Made by a program: the position numbers and the translations under genes. Under the pieces are notes generated by a model. It ran no database searches and was not told the DNA's origin. It saw nothing but the letters and a program-made list of their open reading frames with translations. This document shows, piece after piece, positions 26,749 through 36,040 of a stretch of 64,000 bases of DNA (position 1 is its first letter; every line of letters begins with the position of its first letter). Where the stretch lies: contig NZ_JBHRYB010000005.1 in assembly GCF_042648445.1 (NCBI RefSeq), positions 124,001-188,000 of the forward strand, given 5' to 3'. The stretch comes from Bacterioplanoides pacificum. Lineage in GTDB: Bacteria; Pseudomonadota; Gammaproteobacteria; Pseudomonadales; Oceanobacteraceae.

Positions 26749-26877
26749 CATATTGTATCGGAGTATCTGAAATCACGCTGGGCATTGCAGATGGACTACC
26801 TGGTGCAGGCTTATGAATGGATGATGTTAAGCCGTACCTTTGATCGGAAAGCGGTGGCGTTGCAGCGTACCGGTCAG
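26749..26877 (+). pseudogene. Fragment of an E1-alpha (PdhA/BkdA1-type) 2-oxoacid dehydrogenase gene
   Basis: A reading frame between the two leftward genes encodes MDYLVQAYEWMMLSRTFDRK followed by AVALQRTGQ. This matches the conserved N-terminal region of thiamin-dependent E1-alpha subunits (typically LxRTFDxKAxALQRTGQLGTY). The match ends abruptly at the stop of the exonuclease-like gene and nothing else of the roughly 360-residue subunit remains. The identity rests on recall of the family motif. Read as the scar of a deletion that removed a pdhA-like gene. Confidence 0.6.
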
Positions 26878-27338
26878 CCGTGTTCTCTGGCCCAGACTTC
26901 CAGCATCAGCCGTACCCGGTCGTCACAGGTTTGTTCTGACAGTTGCAGATTGTCACGCACTTCACTGATGATGCCCGGGTCGGCGATATCCTGCTGGTAA
27001 GCGGATATTTCAACACCGACGTCACGGCCGCAGGCGTCGTAGAGTTTTTCCAGCAGCTGTTCGGTGCGCTGCAGATCGTCACAGGCAAGGTGGGGCTGCT
27101 CCAGGTCGTGTTCCAGCTCACGTAACACCGACCAGCAGGTTTCTCCACGCTGATACAAGGTGTCCTGGCTGATGCCATGCAGATCCTCCAGTGCATAATC
27201 CCAGTCCTGCCAGTCATCCTCCGGCTGAATCAGCGTGGTTTTAATACTGCCGTCGGCCAGCGACCAGGCGATGGCGACCGGGTGAGCCTGGTCTTCCCAG
27301 GAGCTGCCATCAACGGCTAAAAAGTGAGGGTAATTCAC
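26874..27338 (-). CDS. DnaQ-like (RNase H fold) exonuclease family protein
   Basis: Protein of 154 residues from a GTG at 27338, preceded by AGAGG at 5-nt spacing. Upstream in-frame codons overlap the neighbouring EAL gene and look non-coding. The start LAVDGSSWEDQAHPVAIAWS, the LIQPEDDWQDWDYALEDLHG segment and GISQDTL resemble the ExoI and central blocks of small DnaQ/RNase T-like exonucleases. The first acidic position is Asp, but the second acidic residue of the DxE motif is replaced by Gly/Ser. Activity is therefore doubtful. Its last codon coincides with the end of the E1-alpha fragment. Confidence 0.6.
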   Translation of the reverse strand: MNYPHFLAVDGSSWEDQAHPVAIAWSLADGSIKTTLIQPEDDWQDWDYALEDLHGISQDTLYQRGETCWSVLRELEHDLEQPHLACDDLQRTEQLLEKLYDACGRDVGVEISAYQQDIADPGIISEVRDNLQLSEQTCDDRVRLMLEVWAREHG

Positions 27339-27381
27339 GCTGGCCTCTGTACGATTGACTGAAAGGCGCGAATGTACGGTG

Positions 27382-29298
27382 TCATTCGGGTTTTGACAAG
27401 GTACCCAGAGTAAAATACTGGGTTGCCTGACGGGCATTTACCGGCCGGCCAAAATAATACCCCTGCGCCAGGTCGCAGCCGTGACTGACCAGAAACTCGG
27501 CCTGTTCTAATGTTTCTACGCCTTCGGCGACCACCAGCATGCCGAGATTTCTGGCCAGGGCAATGATGGAGGAGGCGATGGCTTTATCAGCATTGCTGCT
27601 GGCCAGATCTTTAACGAAGGTGCGGTCAATTTTGATCGCATCGACCGGCAGGTTTTTCAGATAATTCAGTGATGAAAATCCGGTACCAAAATCATCCAGA
27701 TAAATACAGACGCCATGACGTCGAAAGTATTCCAGTACGCTGCGGGCACTGTTCAGATCCTGCATTAACAGACTTTCGGTAATTTCGATGGAAATCAGCT
27801 GGTCAGGAACCTGCAGGCGGGTCAGGGTTTCAACGATGTCGCGCTCAAAATCCGGCAGCAGGAATTGTTTGGGTGAAATATTCACGCTGATATTGCCGTG
27901 AAACCCCTGGCGGTGCCAGATTTTGGCTTGTTGTGCTGCCTCTTCCAGTACCCATTGGCCGATATGGCCAATCATGCCGGCGTCTTCGGCGATGCCGATA
28001 AAGCTGTCGGGCGGGATATAACGGCCATTGGCCTGAGGCCAGCGTAATAATGCTTCAAAGCTGTGCAGCTTACCGCTTTGTTGCTGGCTGGCATCCTGCT
28101 GCAGATACACTTTGGGCTGATAAAATAACTCCAGTTCGTCGTTTTCCAGCGCGCGGCGCAGATTGGTTTCCATAGTGAGCCGGTGTTGGGCGATACGCTC
28201 CAGGGATGGAGTGAAAAAATGGAAGCGGTTTTTACCGTTCTGTTTGGCGCGGTACATGGCGATGTCGGCGTTTTTTAGCAGAATTCCCGCATCTTCACCG
28301 TCGTTGGGGTACAGCGCAATGCCCATCGATGCGCCAATAAAAAAGCGCCGTCCGGAAAGCATAATCGGTTCGTTCAGGGTGGCCAGAATACGCTCTGCCA
28401 GCCATAACGCTTCTTCCTGAGACTTTATCGCATCGAGTACCGCCACAAACTCATCACCACCAATCCGGGCCAGCGTATCGCTGTTGCGGATGCGGGTGTT
28501 CAGCCGTTTACTGACTTGCAGCAGTAAGCCATCCCCGGCCTCGTGGCCGAGGCTGTCATTAATCGTTTTAAAGGCATCCAGGTCGAGATAACACACTGCA
28601 AAGCGGTGTTTATGACGTTGTGCCCGTTGGATGGCCTGCTCCAGCCGGTCCATTAACAGGATGCGGTTGGGTAATTCCGTTAAGGCGTCGTGACGTGCCT
28701 GGTGGGCGATGGTTTGTTCCTTTTCACGAACTTCGGTGATATCCCGCAACATCCAGATATAACCGGCAACCGGGTCATTACAGGCGTAGGCTTCAATCCA
28801 GCGGCCATCGTTACACTGATATAACTGGTGACAGGCAGCCCCTGGTTTGCGGTTAAGGTCATCGACCTGTTGTTGCAACAGCTCTGGCTGGCGTAAATAA
28901 CTTTGCGAATTGGCCATCAGCTCAACAAAGGTCATATGGCTGATACCTTCTTCATTCAGGCCATTGATCTCCAGGTAGAGCTGGTTATAAACGATCGGGA
29001 TACCGTGATGATTAACCACCAGTACGCCTTCCTGGGAGGCATTCAGGGTGGCGTTCAGAATCTGAAACGATTGTTGCAATGCCTGTTCTGAGGCTTGTTG
29101 TTCTTTCAGATTCAGGCTCAGTTTATGGTTACGTTCCAGCAGTTCTTCGGACGTCAGTTGCAGTGAACGCTCGAGCATTTCACGATCAGTATCGGCTTGC
29201 TGATAGGCGCGGTCGACGGCCGTCAGCAGGGCGTTGATGGTATCTGGCAGCGGCTGCTGACAGTGGCGTTTCAGTTGGCGCTTCAGTAAGCGGTGCAT
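27382..29298 (-). CDS. PAS-GGDEF-EAL c-di-GMP signalling protein
   Basis: Dual-domain c-di-GMP enzyme of 638 residues, cytoplasmic. An N-terminal coiled coil (about 1-75) leads to a PAS domain (about 76-195) with GVLVVNHHGIPIVYNQLY. The cyclase domain has DALTELPNRILL and an intact IGGDEF active site. The phosphodiesterase domain has FEALLRW (ExL motif), ISVNISPKQF, EITESLLM, LDDFGTGFSSL, IKIDRTFV and VVAEGVET, all catalytic residues present. Both activities are possible; many such proteins are net phosphodiesterases. Its ribosome-binding site (GCAGGA) lies inside the end of the upstream FIST gene, 2 bp away, so translation is coupled. Confidence 0.95.
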   Translation of the reverse strand: MHRLLKRQLKRHCQQPLPDTINALLTAVDRAYQQADTDREMLERSLQLTSEELLERNHKLSLNLKEQQASEQALQQSFQILNATLNASQEGVLVVNHHGIPIVYNQLYLEINGLNEEGISHMTFVELMANSQSYLRQPELLQQQVDDLNRKPGAACHQLYQCNDGRWIEAYACNDPVAGYIWMLRDITEVREKEQTIAHQARHDALTELPNRILLMDRLEQAIQRAQRHKHRFAVCYLDLDAFKTINDSLGHEAGDGLLLQVSKRLNTRIRNSDTLARIGGDEFVAVLDAIKSQEEALWLAERILATLNEPIMLSGRRFFIGASMGIALYPNDGEDAGILLKNADIAMYRAKQNGKNRFHFFTPSLERIAQHRLTMETNLRRALENDELELFYQPKVYLQQDASQQQSGKLHSFEALLRWPQANGRYIPPDSFIGIAEDAGMIGHIGQWVLEEAAQQAKIWHRQGFHGNISVNISPKQFLLPDFERDIVETLTRLQVPDQLISIEITESLLMQDLNSARSVLEYFRRHGVCIYLDDFGTGFSSLNYLKNLPVDAIKIDRTFVKDLASSNADKAIASSIIALARNLGMLVVAEGVETLEQAEFLVSHGCDLAQGYYFGRPVNARQATQYFTLGTLSKPE

Positions 29299-29300
29299 GC

Positions 29301-29648
29301 TTATTCCTGCTCAGCGAAAGTCGTGATCGTCATGGTCTGGTTATGCAGGTTACACGGCCCCAAACCCATATACGGTGCTATTTCTCCGTACGAATAAAAG
29401 CCTGCATGAGGGATATCTCGCCGCAGAGTTTCCGACAAGGTTTCCAGTTCCTCGTCAACCAGTTGTTGTAACACGGAGCGGCGGCCAACGCAGCTGATCA
29501 GCAGGGCGAATTCAGGCCGCAGGCTGGTGGCATTGCGGCAGGCCTGCTGAGCGGCTTCGTTACCAAATATCAACACCAGTTGTGGCGTATTATCGGGCAG
29601 GGCGGGGGTGATATGGCCCTGTTGCCAGCAATGTTGGCTGATCTGCAT
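29301..29648 (-). pseudogene. Internally deleted FIST-domain sensor gene
   Basis: A 115-residue reading frame from the ATG at 29648 (GGAGAG upstream) that looks like both ends of a FIST protein joined in frame. Residues about 1-35 (QISQHCWQQGHI, TPQLVLIFGNEAA) resemble the family N-terminus with its FGxxA strand. From about residue 45, FALLISCVGRRSVL, then GFYSYGEIAPYM and HNQTMTITTF, is the C-terminal end of FIST_C. A full protein is about 380-400 residues, so about 270 are missing. It immediately precedes the PAS-GGDEF-EAL gene, the usual partner of FIST sensors. Whether this mini-protein still folds is unknown. Confidence 0.65.
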
Positions 29649-29750
29649 CACATCTCTCCGGTCAGGGCGGGGCCCGCCCGATGCCATAAGTCCACCTGAA
29701 AACAGGCTTATGTCAGTGTAGCAGTCAGCGGAGATTTTGTTGCCGGGGAA

Positions 29751-30833
29751 TCAGCCGCGGCCAAGCTGCCGCAGATGATTGTAGTGGCCGCGCAGCGCCG
29801 CAGGTAAGCTGGGATAACTGCGCAGGGTCAGGTTGCGTTGCTGACATTCCTGGCGTAGCAGTTGGTGCAGCTGCGGATAGTGAATATGACTGACCCGCGG
29901 AAATAAGTGATGTTCGACCTGGAAATTCAGGCCACCCAGTGCCCAGGTTATCCAGCGGCTGTGGGTGGCGAAGTCGACGGTGGTTTTGAGTTGGTGTTCG
30001 GCCCACTCATGTCCCATCTGGCCGGCCTGGCCTCCTTGCTGCTCATCACTTTGTGGACGCGGGAACTCGGCTTTATCGACCACATGTGCAAGCTGAAAAA
30101 CCACTGCAAATAAAAAGCCCAGCACCGCATGCATCAGCAGAAAGCCACTCAGGGTCAAAGACCAGCCTAATACACTGGCCGGTAGCAGCAGGTAAAGGGC
30201 AAGATACAGGGCTTTGGAAAACCAGAATTCCAGATGATCAGCCAGTGTCATGGCCTGACTGAAAGGACGGGTCGCTATTTTGCGGCTGAAGTAGGCTTTG
30301 TAATCGAGTACAAAAAACCAGAACAGGCTGGTCAGCGGGTACAACATCCAGGCGTAAATATGTTGCCAGCGATGAAAGCGGTAACGTGGCTGATTCGGAC
30401 TCATACGAAATAAGCCAAAGGCATCGATGTCTTCGTCGATTTCATCAACGTTGGTAAAAGTGTGGTGATTACGATTGTGTTTCTGTGCCCAATAAAAACG
30501 GTTGGAACCAATCAGGTTAAAACTCAGTGCCGCAATGCGGTTAACGCTGCGCGAACGGCTGAACGATTCATGGGCACCGTCGTGCATGATATTAAATCCG
30601 ACCAGCGCGGTAGCAATACCATGGCCGATCCAGGCCAGCCAGTTCCAGCCGGCGGGTACGACAAAGATAGCGGCAAAACTGCTGATAAATAACAGGCTGA
30701 TGACCGCGGCCTTACGATACAGTGCCGGATTACCGCTTTTATGGCTGTGCTGTTGTTTAAAGTACTGGTTAATACGCTGGGATAAGCCCTGATAGAGCTC
30801 ACGCTGACCGCTGGGAAAGTGGATCGAATTCAT
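29751..30833 (-). CDS. Membrane fatty-acid desaturase
   Basis: Di-iron integral-membrane desaturase of 360 residues. The three histidine boxes are HDGAH (84-88), HNRNHH (119-124) and QVEHH near residue 320. The Gln in the third box is typical of front-end/acyl-lipid desaturases (delta-5/6 type). There is no cytochrome b5 domain. Hydrophobic segments flank the boxes (around 45-60, 62-82, 165-185, 205-245). An AraC-type regulator lies just upstream on the same strand. It probably introduces a double bond into membrane lipids or acyl-CoA; regiospecificity is unknown. Confidence 0.92.
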   Translation of the reverse strand: MNSIHFPSGQRELYQGLSQRINQYFKQQHSHKSGNPALYRKAAVISLLFISSFAAIFVVPAGWNWLAWIGHGIATALVGFNIMHDGAHESFSRSRSVNRIAALSFNLIGSNRFYWAQKHNRNHHTFTNVDEIDEDIDAFGLFRMSPNQPRYRFHRWQHIYAWMLYPLTSLFWFFVLDYKAYFSRKIATRPFSQAMTLADHLEFWFSKALYLALYLLLPASVLGWSLTLSGFLLMHAVLGFLFAVVFQLAHVVDKAEFPRPQSDEQQGGQAGQMGHEWAEHQLKTTVDFATHSRWITWALGGLNFQVEHHLFPRVSHIHYPQLHQLLRQECQQRNLTLRSYPSLPAALRGHYNHLRQLGRG

Positions 30834-30941
30834 TGTTATTATTTGCTGGTTTACCGCTTTATTGTGCTCATGCTAACGGAAAGCAGCCGTGGGGGGAATG
30901 TTCAATTTTTCCAGTGGCTGCTTCCCGGTGCCGGATCGGAA

Positions 30942-31994
30942 TCAGCTATCAGGAACAAACTGCTCGTTTTGTTCGCGGGTCTTTTTGCGGAAAGCGCGTG
31001 GCGACATCCCCAGCCAGCGACGAAAAGCACGACCAAAATTGGACGGATCGTTATACCCCAGTTGCTGGGCAATATCTTCTACCGAGCGGTTGCTCTGCAA
31101 TAACATCTCCATTGCCTGTTCCCGCCGGGCTTCGTCAATAATTTTCTGGTAAGTGGTGTTCAGCTGGGCCAGCTGACGGTTAATGGTGCGTGGGCTGGAC
31201 TTCAGCCGGCCAGCCATCAGAGTTAAGGTCGGGAACGCCTGCAGTTGTTCCAGCTGCTGGCGGATCTGAGTGACCAGGTCCTGACCGCGGTCCAGTTCAG
31301 CCAGCAGCTTCTGACACTCTGCCTCAGCCATGCGGCGGGCGGTGGTATTGGCGGTGGATACCGGAATCTCCAGCATATAAGACGGAATACACAGCTGATT
31401 GTGTGGCTGGTGGAACATCACCGGCACCCCCAACAGTTGTTCGTAGCAGGACGCCGGCCGCGCTGGTGCTTCGGTAAACTTCACCATAGCCGCCAGTTCT
31501 TCACGGTTCTGAGTCAGAAAGCGGGCAATGGTGACAAAGGTCGACATAATATTCTGCACCACAAAAGAGAATGTGGTGGGCATCGCCGCCAGGCGATTGA
31601 TCTGAATAATGGCGCTGTCATCTTCCTGCATAAACCGGATATCGGCCAGCAGCGTACGGGTGCGGGCATAACGAATCGCCAGTGACAGCGCATCGCCCAG
31701 AGTATCGGATGCCATAATGGCAAAGCCGAGAAAACCGTGGCTGGAAATATTCATCCGTTTGCCGTGCTCCAGCCCCAGTAGTGGGTCGCCACTCAGCGCC
31801 AGCGCATTTTCCACCACCTTATGATATTGCAGCGGTGAAATGTATTCGTTGGCCGACATCAGGGTACGGGCGGTCAGCCCGGTGCCCTGAGCCAGTTGTG
31901 CAGCATTGATTCCCTGCAGGGCTAACATTTCGATCAGTTGCGATAAATATTCAGTTGCAATAAATGGTCGGGAAGCGGCACTGCTATGGGACAT
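30942..31994 (-). CDS. AraC-family transcriptional regulator with Arabinose_bd-like N-domain
   Basis: Regulator of 350 residues. The N-terminal two thirds match the Arabinose_bd-type ligand domain (ALSGDPLLGLEHGKRMNISSHGFLGFAIM, again in short pieces) typical of OruR/GadX-like Pseudomonas regulators. The C-terminal 100 residues hold two HTH motifs: ERAMEML-type helix LQSNRSVEDIAQQLGYNDPS and NFGRAFRRWLGMSPRAFRKK, the AraC signature. It is divergent from fadD and 108 bp upstream of the desaturase gene. Control of fatty-acid genes is a reasonable inference from position. Confidence 0.88.
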   Translation of the reverse strand: MSHSSAASRPFIATEYLSQLIEMLALQGINAAQLAQGTGLTARTLMSANEYISPLQYHKVVENALALSGDPLLGLEHGKRMNISSHGFLGFAIMASDTLGDALSLAIRYARTRTLLADIRFMQEDDSAIIQINRLAAMPTTFSFVVQNIMSTFVTIARFLTQNREELAAMVKFTEAPARPASCYEQLLGVPVMFHQPHNQLCIPSYMLEIPVSTANTTARRMAEAECQKLLAELDRGQDLVTQIRQQLEQLQAFPTLTLMAGRLKSSPRTINRQLAQLNTTYQKIIDEARREQAMEMLLQSNRSVEDIAQQLGYNDPSNFGRAFRRWLGMSPRAFRKKTREQNEQFVPDS

Positions 31995-32196
31995 AGAGAA
32001 GGCGTCGGATGTTTGGGTGGCGTGGAATGACCGGAATCATGTCACGATTTCCTCTTTAACTCAATGGCACTTTGGTTCATAGTGCGGCCTATTAAAAAAA
32101 TAATCAGACCTTCACCCGGCCAATGGCCAACTCCATACCACAGGCGTCTGCCGGGTATCTGGTTTTCCTGTAATCCGCATTGGGGAGACAACACAA

Positions 32197-33924
32197 GTGG
32201 AAGCATCTTTCTGGGATGGTAAACGCGCACCGGGCGTAATGGACACCATCAATCTGAACGAATACGACGCCGTCGTTGAAGTGATTGAAAACTCGTTTAA
32301 GCGTTATGCCGACCGTCCGGCGTTTACCAGCATTGGTTATACCCTGACGTATCGCCAGATTGACGAATACAGCGCGGCATTTGCAGCTTACCTGCAGAAC
32401 CACACCAGCCTGAAACCAGGCGACCGTATTGCGATTCAGATGCCAAACGTGCTGCAGTTCCCGATTGCGATGTACGGTGCTTTGCGTGCCGGTATGGTGG
32501 TGGTTAACACCAACCCGCTGTATACCGAGCGGGAGATGAAACACCAGTTTAACGACTCCGGTGCCAAAGCATTGGTGTGTATGGATGTATTCGCCAAATC
32601 GGTCGAGAACATCAAAGATGAAACCGGCCTGAAGCATATTATTGTGACATCGCTGGCGGATATGTTGCCATTACTGAAACGTACCGTGATTAACGCCGCG
32701 GCCAAATACGTGAAAAAAATGGTACCGGCTTACAGCCTGCCACAAGCCGTATCTTTCCGTAAGGCGCTGGCTCAGGGTGGCAAATACAATGGTTTCCAGC
32801 CGAACTATATTAAAAACCCTGACGACACCATTATTCTGCAGTACACCGGCGGCACCACGGGTGTTGCCAAAGGTGCTGAGCTGACCAACCGTAACCTGAT
32901 TGCCAATATGATGCAGGCGCGTGCCATGCTCAGCCAGGTGGATGACAAAGGTCAGCCGATTAAACCGGAAGGTGGTGTGAAAATTGTGGCGCCGCTGCCG
33001 CTGTACCACATTTATTCATTCACTGTGCATCTGATGGCGCTGTTCGAACTGGGCGACCACAGCATTCTGATTGCCAACCCACGTGATACCGATATGTTTG
33101 TGCGTATGATGAAGCCGCACCAGCTGACCGGCATTATTGGCCTGAACACCTTGTTTGTGTCGCTGATGGCACACCCGGAATTCCGTGCCATGGACTTCAG
33201 CAAACTGCGCCTGACGTTATCCGGTGGTACTGCACTGGTCGACGACACCGCTAATCGCTGGAAAGAAATGACCGGTTGCGGCATTTCAGAAGCGTACGGG
33301 TTAACCGAATGTTCGCCAGCGGTGTGTATGAATCCGGCGGGTGGCCTGGAGCGTCAGGGCACGGTAGGCCAGGCGGTTCCGGGTACTGCGCTGAAATGTA
33401 TCGATGACGAAGGTAACGAAGTACCACTGGGTGAACGTGGCGAGTTATGTGTTAACGGCCCGCAGGTGATGAAAGGTTACTGGAACCGTCCGGAAGCGAC
33501 CGCCGAATCCTTTACTGCTGATGGTCAGTGGTTACGTACCGGTGATGTTGCGGTGATCGACGAAGATGGTTTTGTTAAAATTGTTGATCGCATCAAAGAC
33601 ATGATTCTGGTCTCCGGCTTTAACGTTTACCCGAACGAAATTGAAGATGTGGTTGCTGCTCATCCGGCGGTTGAAAATTGCGCCGCAATTGGTATTGATG
33701 ATGATAAAACCGGTGAAGCGGTTAAGTTATTCATCGTCGCCAGCGACAGTAATGTCACGGTTGAAGAGATTCGTAACTTCTGCCGTGAAAAGCTGACGGC
33801 CTATAAGGTGCCGCGTCATGTGGAATTCCGTGACGAACTGCCGATGACGCCGGTGGGTAAAATCCTGCGCCGTGAATTAAAAGATGAAGAAGCGGCAAAA
33901 CAGAAGCAGGCAGAACCTGCCTGA
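32197..33924 (+). CDS. fadD: Long-chain fatty-acid-CoA ligase
   Basis: Activates fatty acids to acyl-CoA with ATP, at the inner-membrane surface. It has 575 residues. The start is a GTG at 32197 with GGGGAGA upstream; Met15 would cut into the conserved N-terminus. The ANL-superfamily P-loop is YTGGTTGVAKGAELTN (from about residue 216). AYGLTECSP, GELCVNGPQVMKGYW and the hinge WLRTGDVAVIDEDGFVKIVDRIKDM follow. The C-terminal catalytic Lys lies in MTPVGKILRREL. It is divergent from the AraC regulator and followed by an acyl-CoA dehydrogenase gene, forming a fatty-acid degradation block. Confidence 0.95.
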   Translation: MEASFWDGKRAPGVMDTINLNEYDAVVEVIENSFKRYADRPAFTSIGYTLTYRQIDEYSAAFAAYLQNHTSLKPGDRIAIQMPNVLQFPIAMYGALRAGMVVVNTNPLYTEREMKHQFNDSGAKALVCMDVFAKSVENIKDETGLKHIIVTSLADMLPLLKRTVINAAAKYVKKMVPAYSLPQAVSFRKALAQGGKYNGFQPNYIKNPDDTIILQYTGGTTGVAKGAELTNRNLIANMMQARAMLSQVDDKGQPIKPEGGVKIVAPLPLYHIYSFTVHLMALFELGDHSILIANPRDTDMFVRMMKPHQLTGIIGLNTLFVSLMAHPEFRAMDFSKLRLTLSGGTALVDDTANRWKEMTGCGISEAYGLTECSPAVCMNPAGGLERQGTVGQAVPGTALKCIDDEGNEVPLGERGELCVNGPQVMKGYWNRPEATAESFTADGQWLRTGDVAVIDEDGFVKIVDRIKDMILVSGFNVYPNEIEDVVAAHPAVENCAAIGIDDDKTGEAVKLFIVASDSNVTVEEIRNFCREKLTAYKVPRHVEFRDELPMTPVGKILRRELKDEEAAKQKQAEPA

Positions 33925-33976
33925 TATTCCCCAGACTGAATAACGCCGTGTTATTCAGTCGTTGACGGTGAAACAG

Positions 33977-34012
33977 AAACGCTCGTTGTTGTCAGATAAC
34001 GGGCGTTTTTTT
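33977..34012 (+). terminator. Intrinsic terminator after fadD
   Basis: 11-bp stem AAACGCTCGTT/AACGGGCGTTT (one G-T pair), 10-nt loop and a T-run, 53 bp past the stop. Confidence 0.8.
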
Positions 34013-34107
34013 ATGGCCCGTGATGGGGGGTGAGGTTGCTGCAGCTAACCGAACTGACATAACACAACGGCCGTTTAGCCAATGGCCTGCTGGCAAACAA
34101 CGGTAAA

Positions 34108-34122
34108 AATAACGTGGTTATT
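34108..34122. promoter_or_regulatory. Palindrome upstream of the acyl-CoA dehydrogenase gene
   Basis: AATAACGTGGTTATT has perfect 6-bp arms with a 3-nt centre, 29 bp before the ATG. Position and symmetry suit a repressor operator; the factor is unknown. Confidence 0.35.
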
Positions 34123-34151
34123 CCAATGATAATAATTTTTTAGGATGCACC

Positions 34152-35960
34152 ATGATTCAGTACAAGGCTCCGGTTAAAGATATTAAATTCCTGATGAACG
34201 ATGTGTACAGGTTTCAGGAACACTACAAAACCATTCCCGGTGGTGAGGAAGCAACGCCGGAAATGGTCGATATGATTTTAGAGGCTGCGGCGTCGTTCTC
34301 TGAGGATGTGATTGCACCGCTGTATCAGAGCGGTGATAAAGGCTGTCGTTTTGAAGGGGGTGAGGTGCAAACCCCGGCGGGCTTTAAAGAAGCGTATCAG
34401 ATGTATGTCGAAAACGGCTGGCAGTCGATGTCGACACCGGTGGAATACGGTGGTCAGGGGCTGCCGATTTCACTGTCGCTGGCCAAGTCGGAAATGATTG
34501 GCACCGCCAACTGGCCATGGGGTATGTACCCGGGATTATCGCTGGGTGCCATGAATACCATCTGGATGCATGGCAGCGAACAACAGAAGCAAACCTTTTT
34601 TGTGCCGCTGTCGGAAGGTCGCTGGACCGGTACCATGTGTCTGACCGAAGCACAGTGCGGCACCGACCTGGGTCAGGTAAAAACCAAAGCTGAACCGAAT
34701 GGCGATGGATCGTATTCGTTAACCGGACAGAAAATTTTTATTTCTTCCGGTGAACACGATATGGCAGAAAATATTATTCATATCGTATTGGCACGACTGC
34801 CCGGTGCTCCGGCCGGCACCAAAGGTATTTCGTTGTTTATTGTGCCGAAATTCAACGTTAACGACGACGGTAGCCTGGGCGAACGTAATCCGGTCAGCTG
34901 TGGTTCGATTGAGGAAAAAATGGGGATTCACGGTTCTTCTACCTGTGTGATGAACTTTGATGCTGCCAAAGGTTTTCTGATCGGGCCGGAAAATAAAGGT
35001 CTGATGTGCATGTTCACCTTTATGAATACCGCCCGTATCGGTACCTCCATTCAGGGGGTGGCGTCGGCTGAATTGTCGTTCCAGGGAGCCTTGCCCTACG
35101 CCAAAGACCGCCGTTCTATGCGCTCGTTAAGCGGTACGAAAGACCCGGATAAAGTTGCGGATACACTGATGGTGCATCCGGATGTGCGGCGTATGCTGCT
35201 GACTCAGAAAGCGATTGCCGAAGGCGGCCGGGCGATGGTGTATCACGCGGCACGGCTGGCAGACCTGATGACCGCCGCTCATAACCGTGGTGATCAGCAG
35301 GCTTATGAAGAATACGATGATGAACTGGGGTTTTTAACCCCGATTCTGAAAGCCTTTCTGACCGAGCTGGGATATGAAGCCGCTAACCATGGTGTGCAGG
35401 TGTATGGTGGCCATGGCTTTATTAAAGAGTGGGGCATGGAGCAGATTGTGCGTGATGCCCAGATCTCCAAGCTGTATGAAGGCACCACCGGTGTTCAGGC
35501 GCTGGATTTATTAGGCCGTAAAATGTTGCTGGGTAAATTTAAGTCGTTTAATCGTTTTGCCGATCAGGTGGCTGATTTCACCAAACATACAAAACGCCCG
35601 GAAATGAAAAAAATGGTGCGCAAGCTGAAGCGTAATATGCTTGCCTGGAAAGTGAATAATCTGCGCATCGCTTATAAGGCTTCTAAAAACCGCGATATGG
35701 TAGGCTCGGCTTCCGTCGATTACCTGATGTATGCCGGTTATATTGCGATGTCATATTATTGGGCGCAAATGGCAGAAACGGCTTATCAGAAGCTGGAACA
35801 GGGCGATGGTGATGCGAACTTCTATAAAGCCAAAATTCAGATGGCGGAGTTTTATTTTAAACGCATGCTGCCGCGTGCTAAAGGTCACGCCAAAATGATG
35901 GTGCGCGATCCTAAGTCGTTAATGCAGATGGATGAAGAACATTTTGCCTTCCTGGATTAA
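34152..35960 (+). CDS. Acyl-CoA dehydrogenase (long, DmdC/AcdA type)
   Basis: FAD enzyme that makes the first double bond in acyl-CoA, passing electrons to ETF. The length of 602 residues and the extra C-terminal domain (about 465-602) place it with the 3-methylmercaptopropionyl-CoA dehydrogenase-like group rather than classical short ACADs. Seen in the sequence are MCLTEAQCGTDLGQVKTKA, the FAD-contact block; KIFISSGEHDM; EKMGIHGSSTCVM; YGGHGFIKEWGMEQIVRDA; and the catalytic base in YEGTTGVQALDL (Glu443). The start has TAGGATG upstream. The likely role is fatty-acid or sulfur-compound beta-oxidation with FadD. Confidence 0.93.
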   Translation: MIQYKAPVKDIKFLMNDVYRFQEHYKTIPGGEEATPEMVDMILEAAASFSEDVIAPLYQSGDKGCRFEGGEVQTPAGFKEAYQMYVENGWQSMSTPVEYGGQGLPISLSLAKSEMIGTANWPWGMYPGLSLGAMNTIWMHGSEQQKQTFFVPLSEGRWTGTMCLTEAQCGTDLGQVKTKAEPNGDGSYSLTGQKIFISSGEHDMAENIIHIVLARLPGAPAGTKGISLFIVPKFNVNDDGSLGERNPVSCGSIEEKMGIHGSSTCVMNFDAAKGFLIGPENKGLMCMFTFMNTARIGTSIQGVASAELSFQGALPYAKDRRSMRSLSGTKDPDKVADTLMVHPDVRRMLLTQKAIAEGGRAMVYHAARLADLMTAAHNRGDQQAYEEYDDELGFLTPILKAFLTELGYEAANHGVQVYGGHGFIKEWGMEQIVRDAQISKLYEGTTGVQALDLLGRKMLLGKFKSFNRFADQVADFTKHTKRPEMKKMVRKLKRNMLAWKVNNLRIAYKASKNRDMVGSASVDYLMYAGYIAMSYYWAQMAETAYQKLEQGDGDANFYKAKIQMAEFYFKRMLPRAKGHAKMMVRDPKSLMQMDEEHFAFLD

Positions 35961-35985
35961 GATTTCAGGCTTAATTTGATGATAA

Positions 35986-36023
35986 AAAAAACCGCATTTT
36001 ATGATCATAAAATGCGGTTTTTT
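35986..36023. terminator. Perfect palindromic bidirectional terminator
   Basis: 19-bp arms meet at TGATCA without a loop, flanked by A and T tracts. It lies between the convergent acyl-CoA dehydrogenase and diguanylate cyclase genes and can serve both. Confidence 0.85.
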
Positions 36024-36040
36024 ATGCGCTTTAGCTGAGG

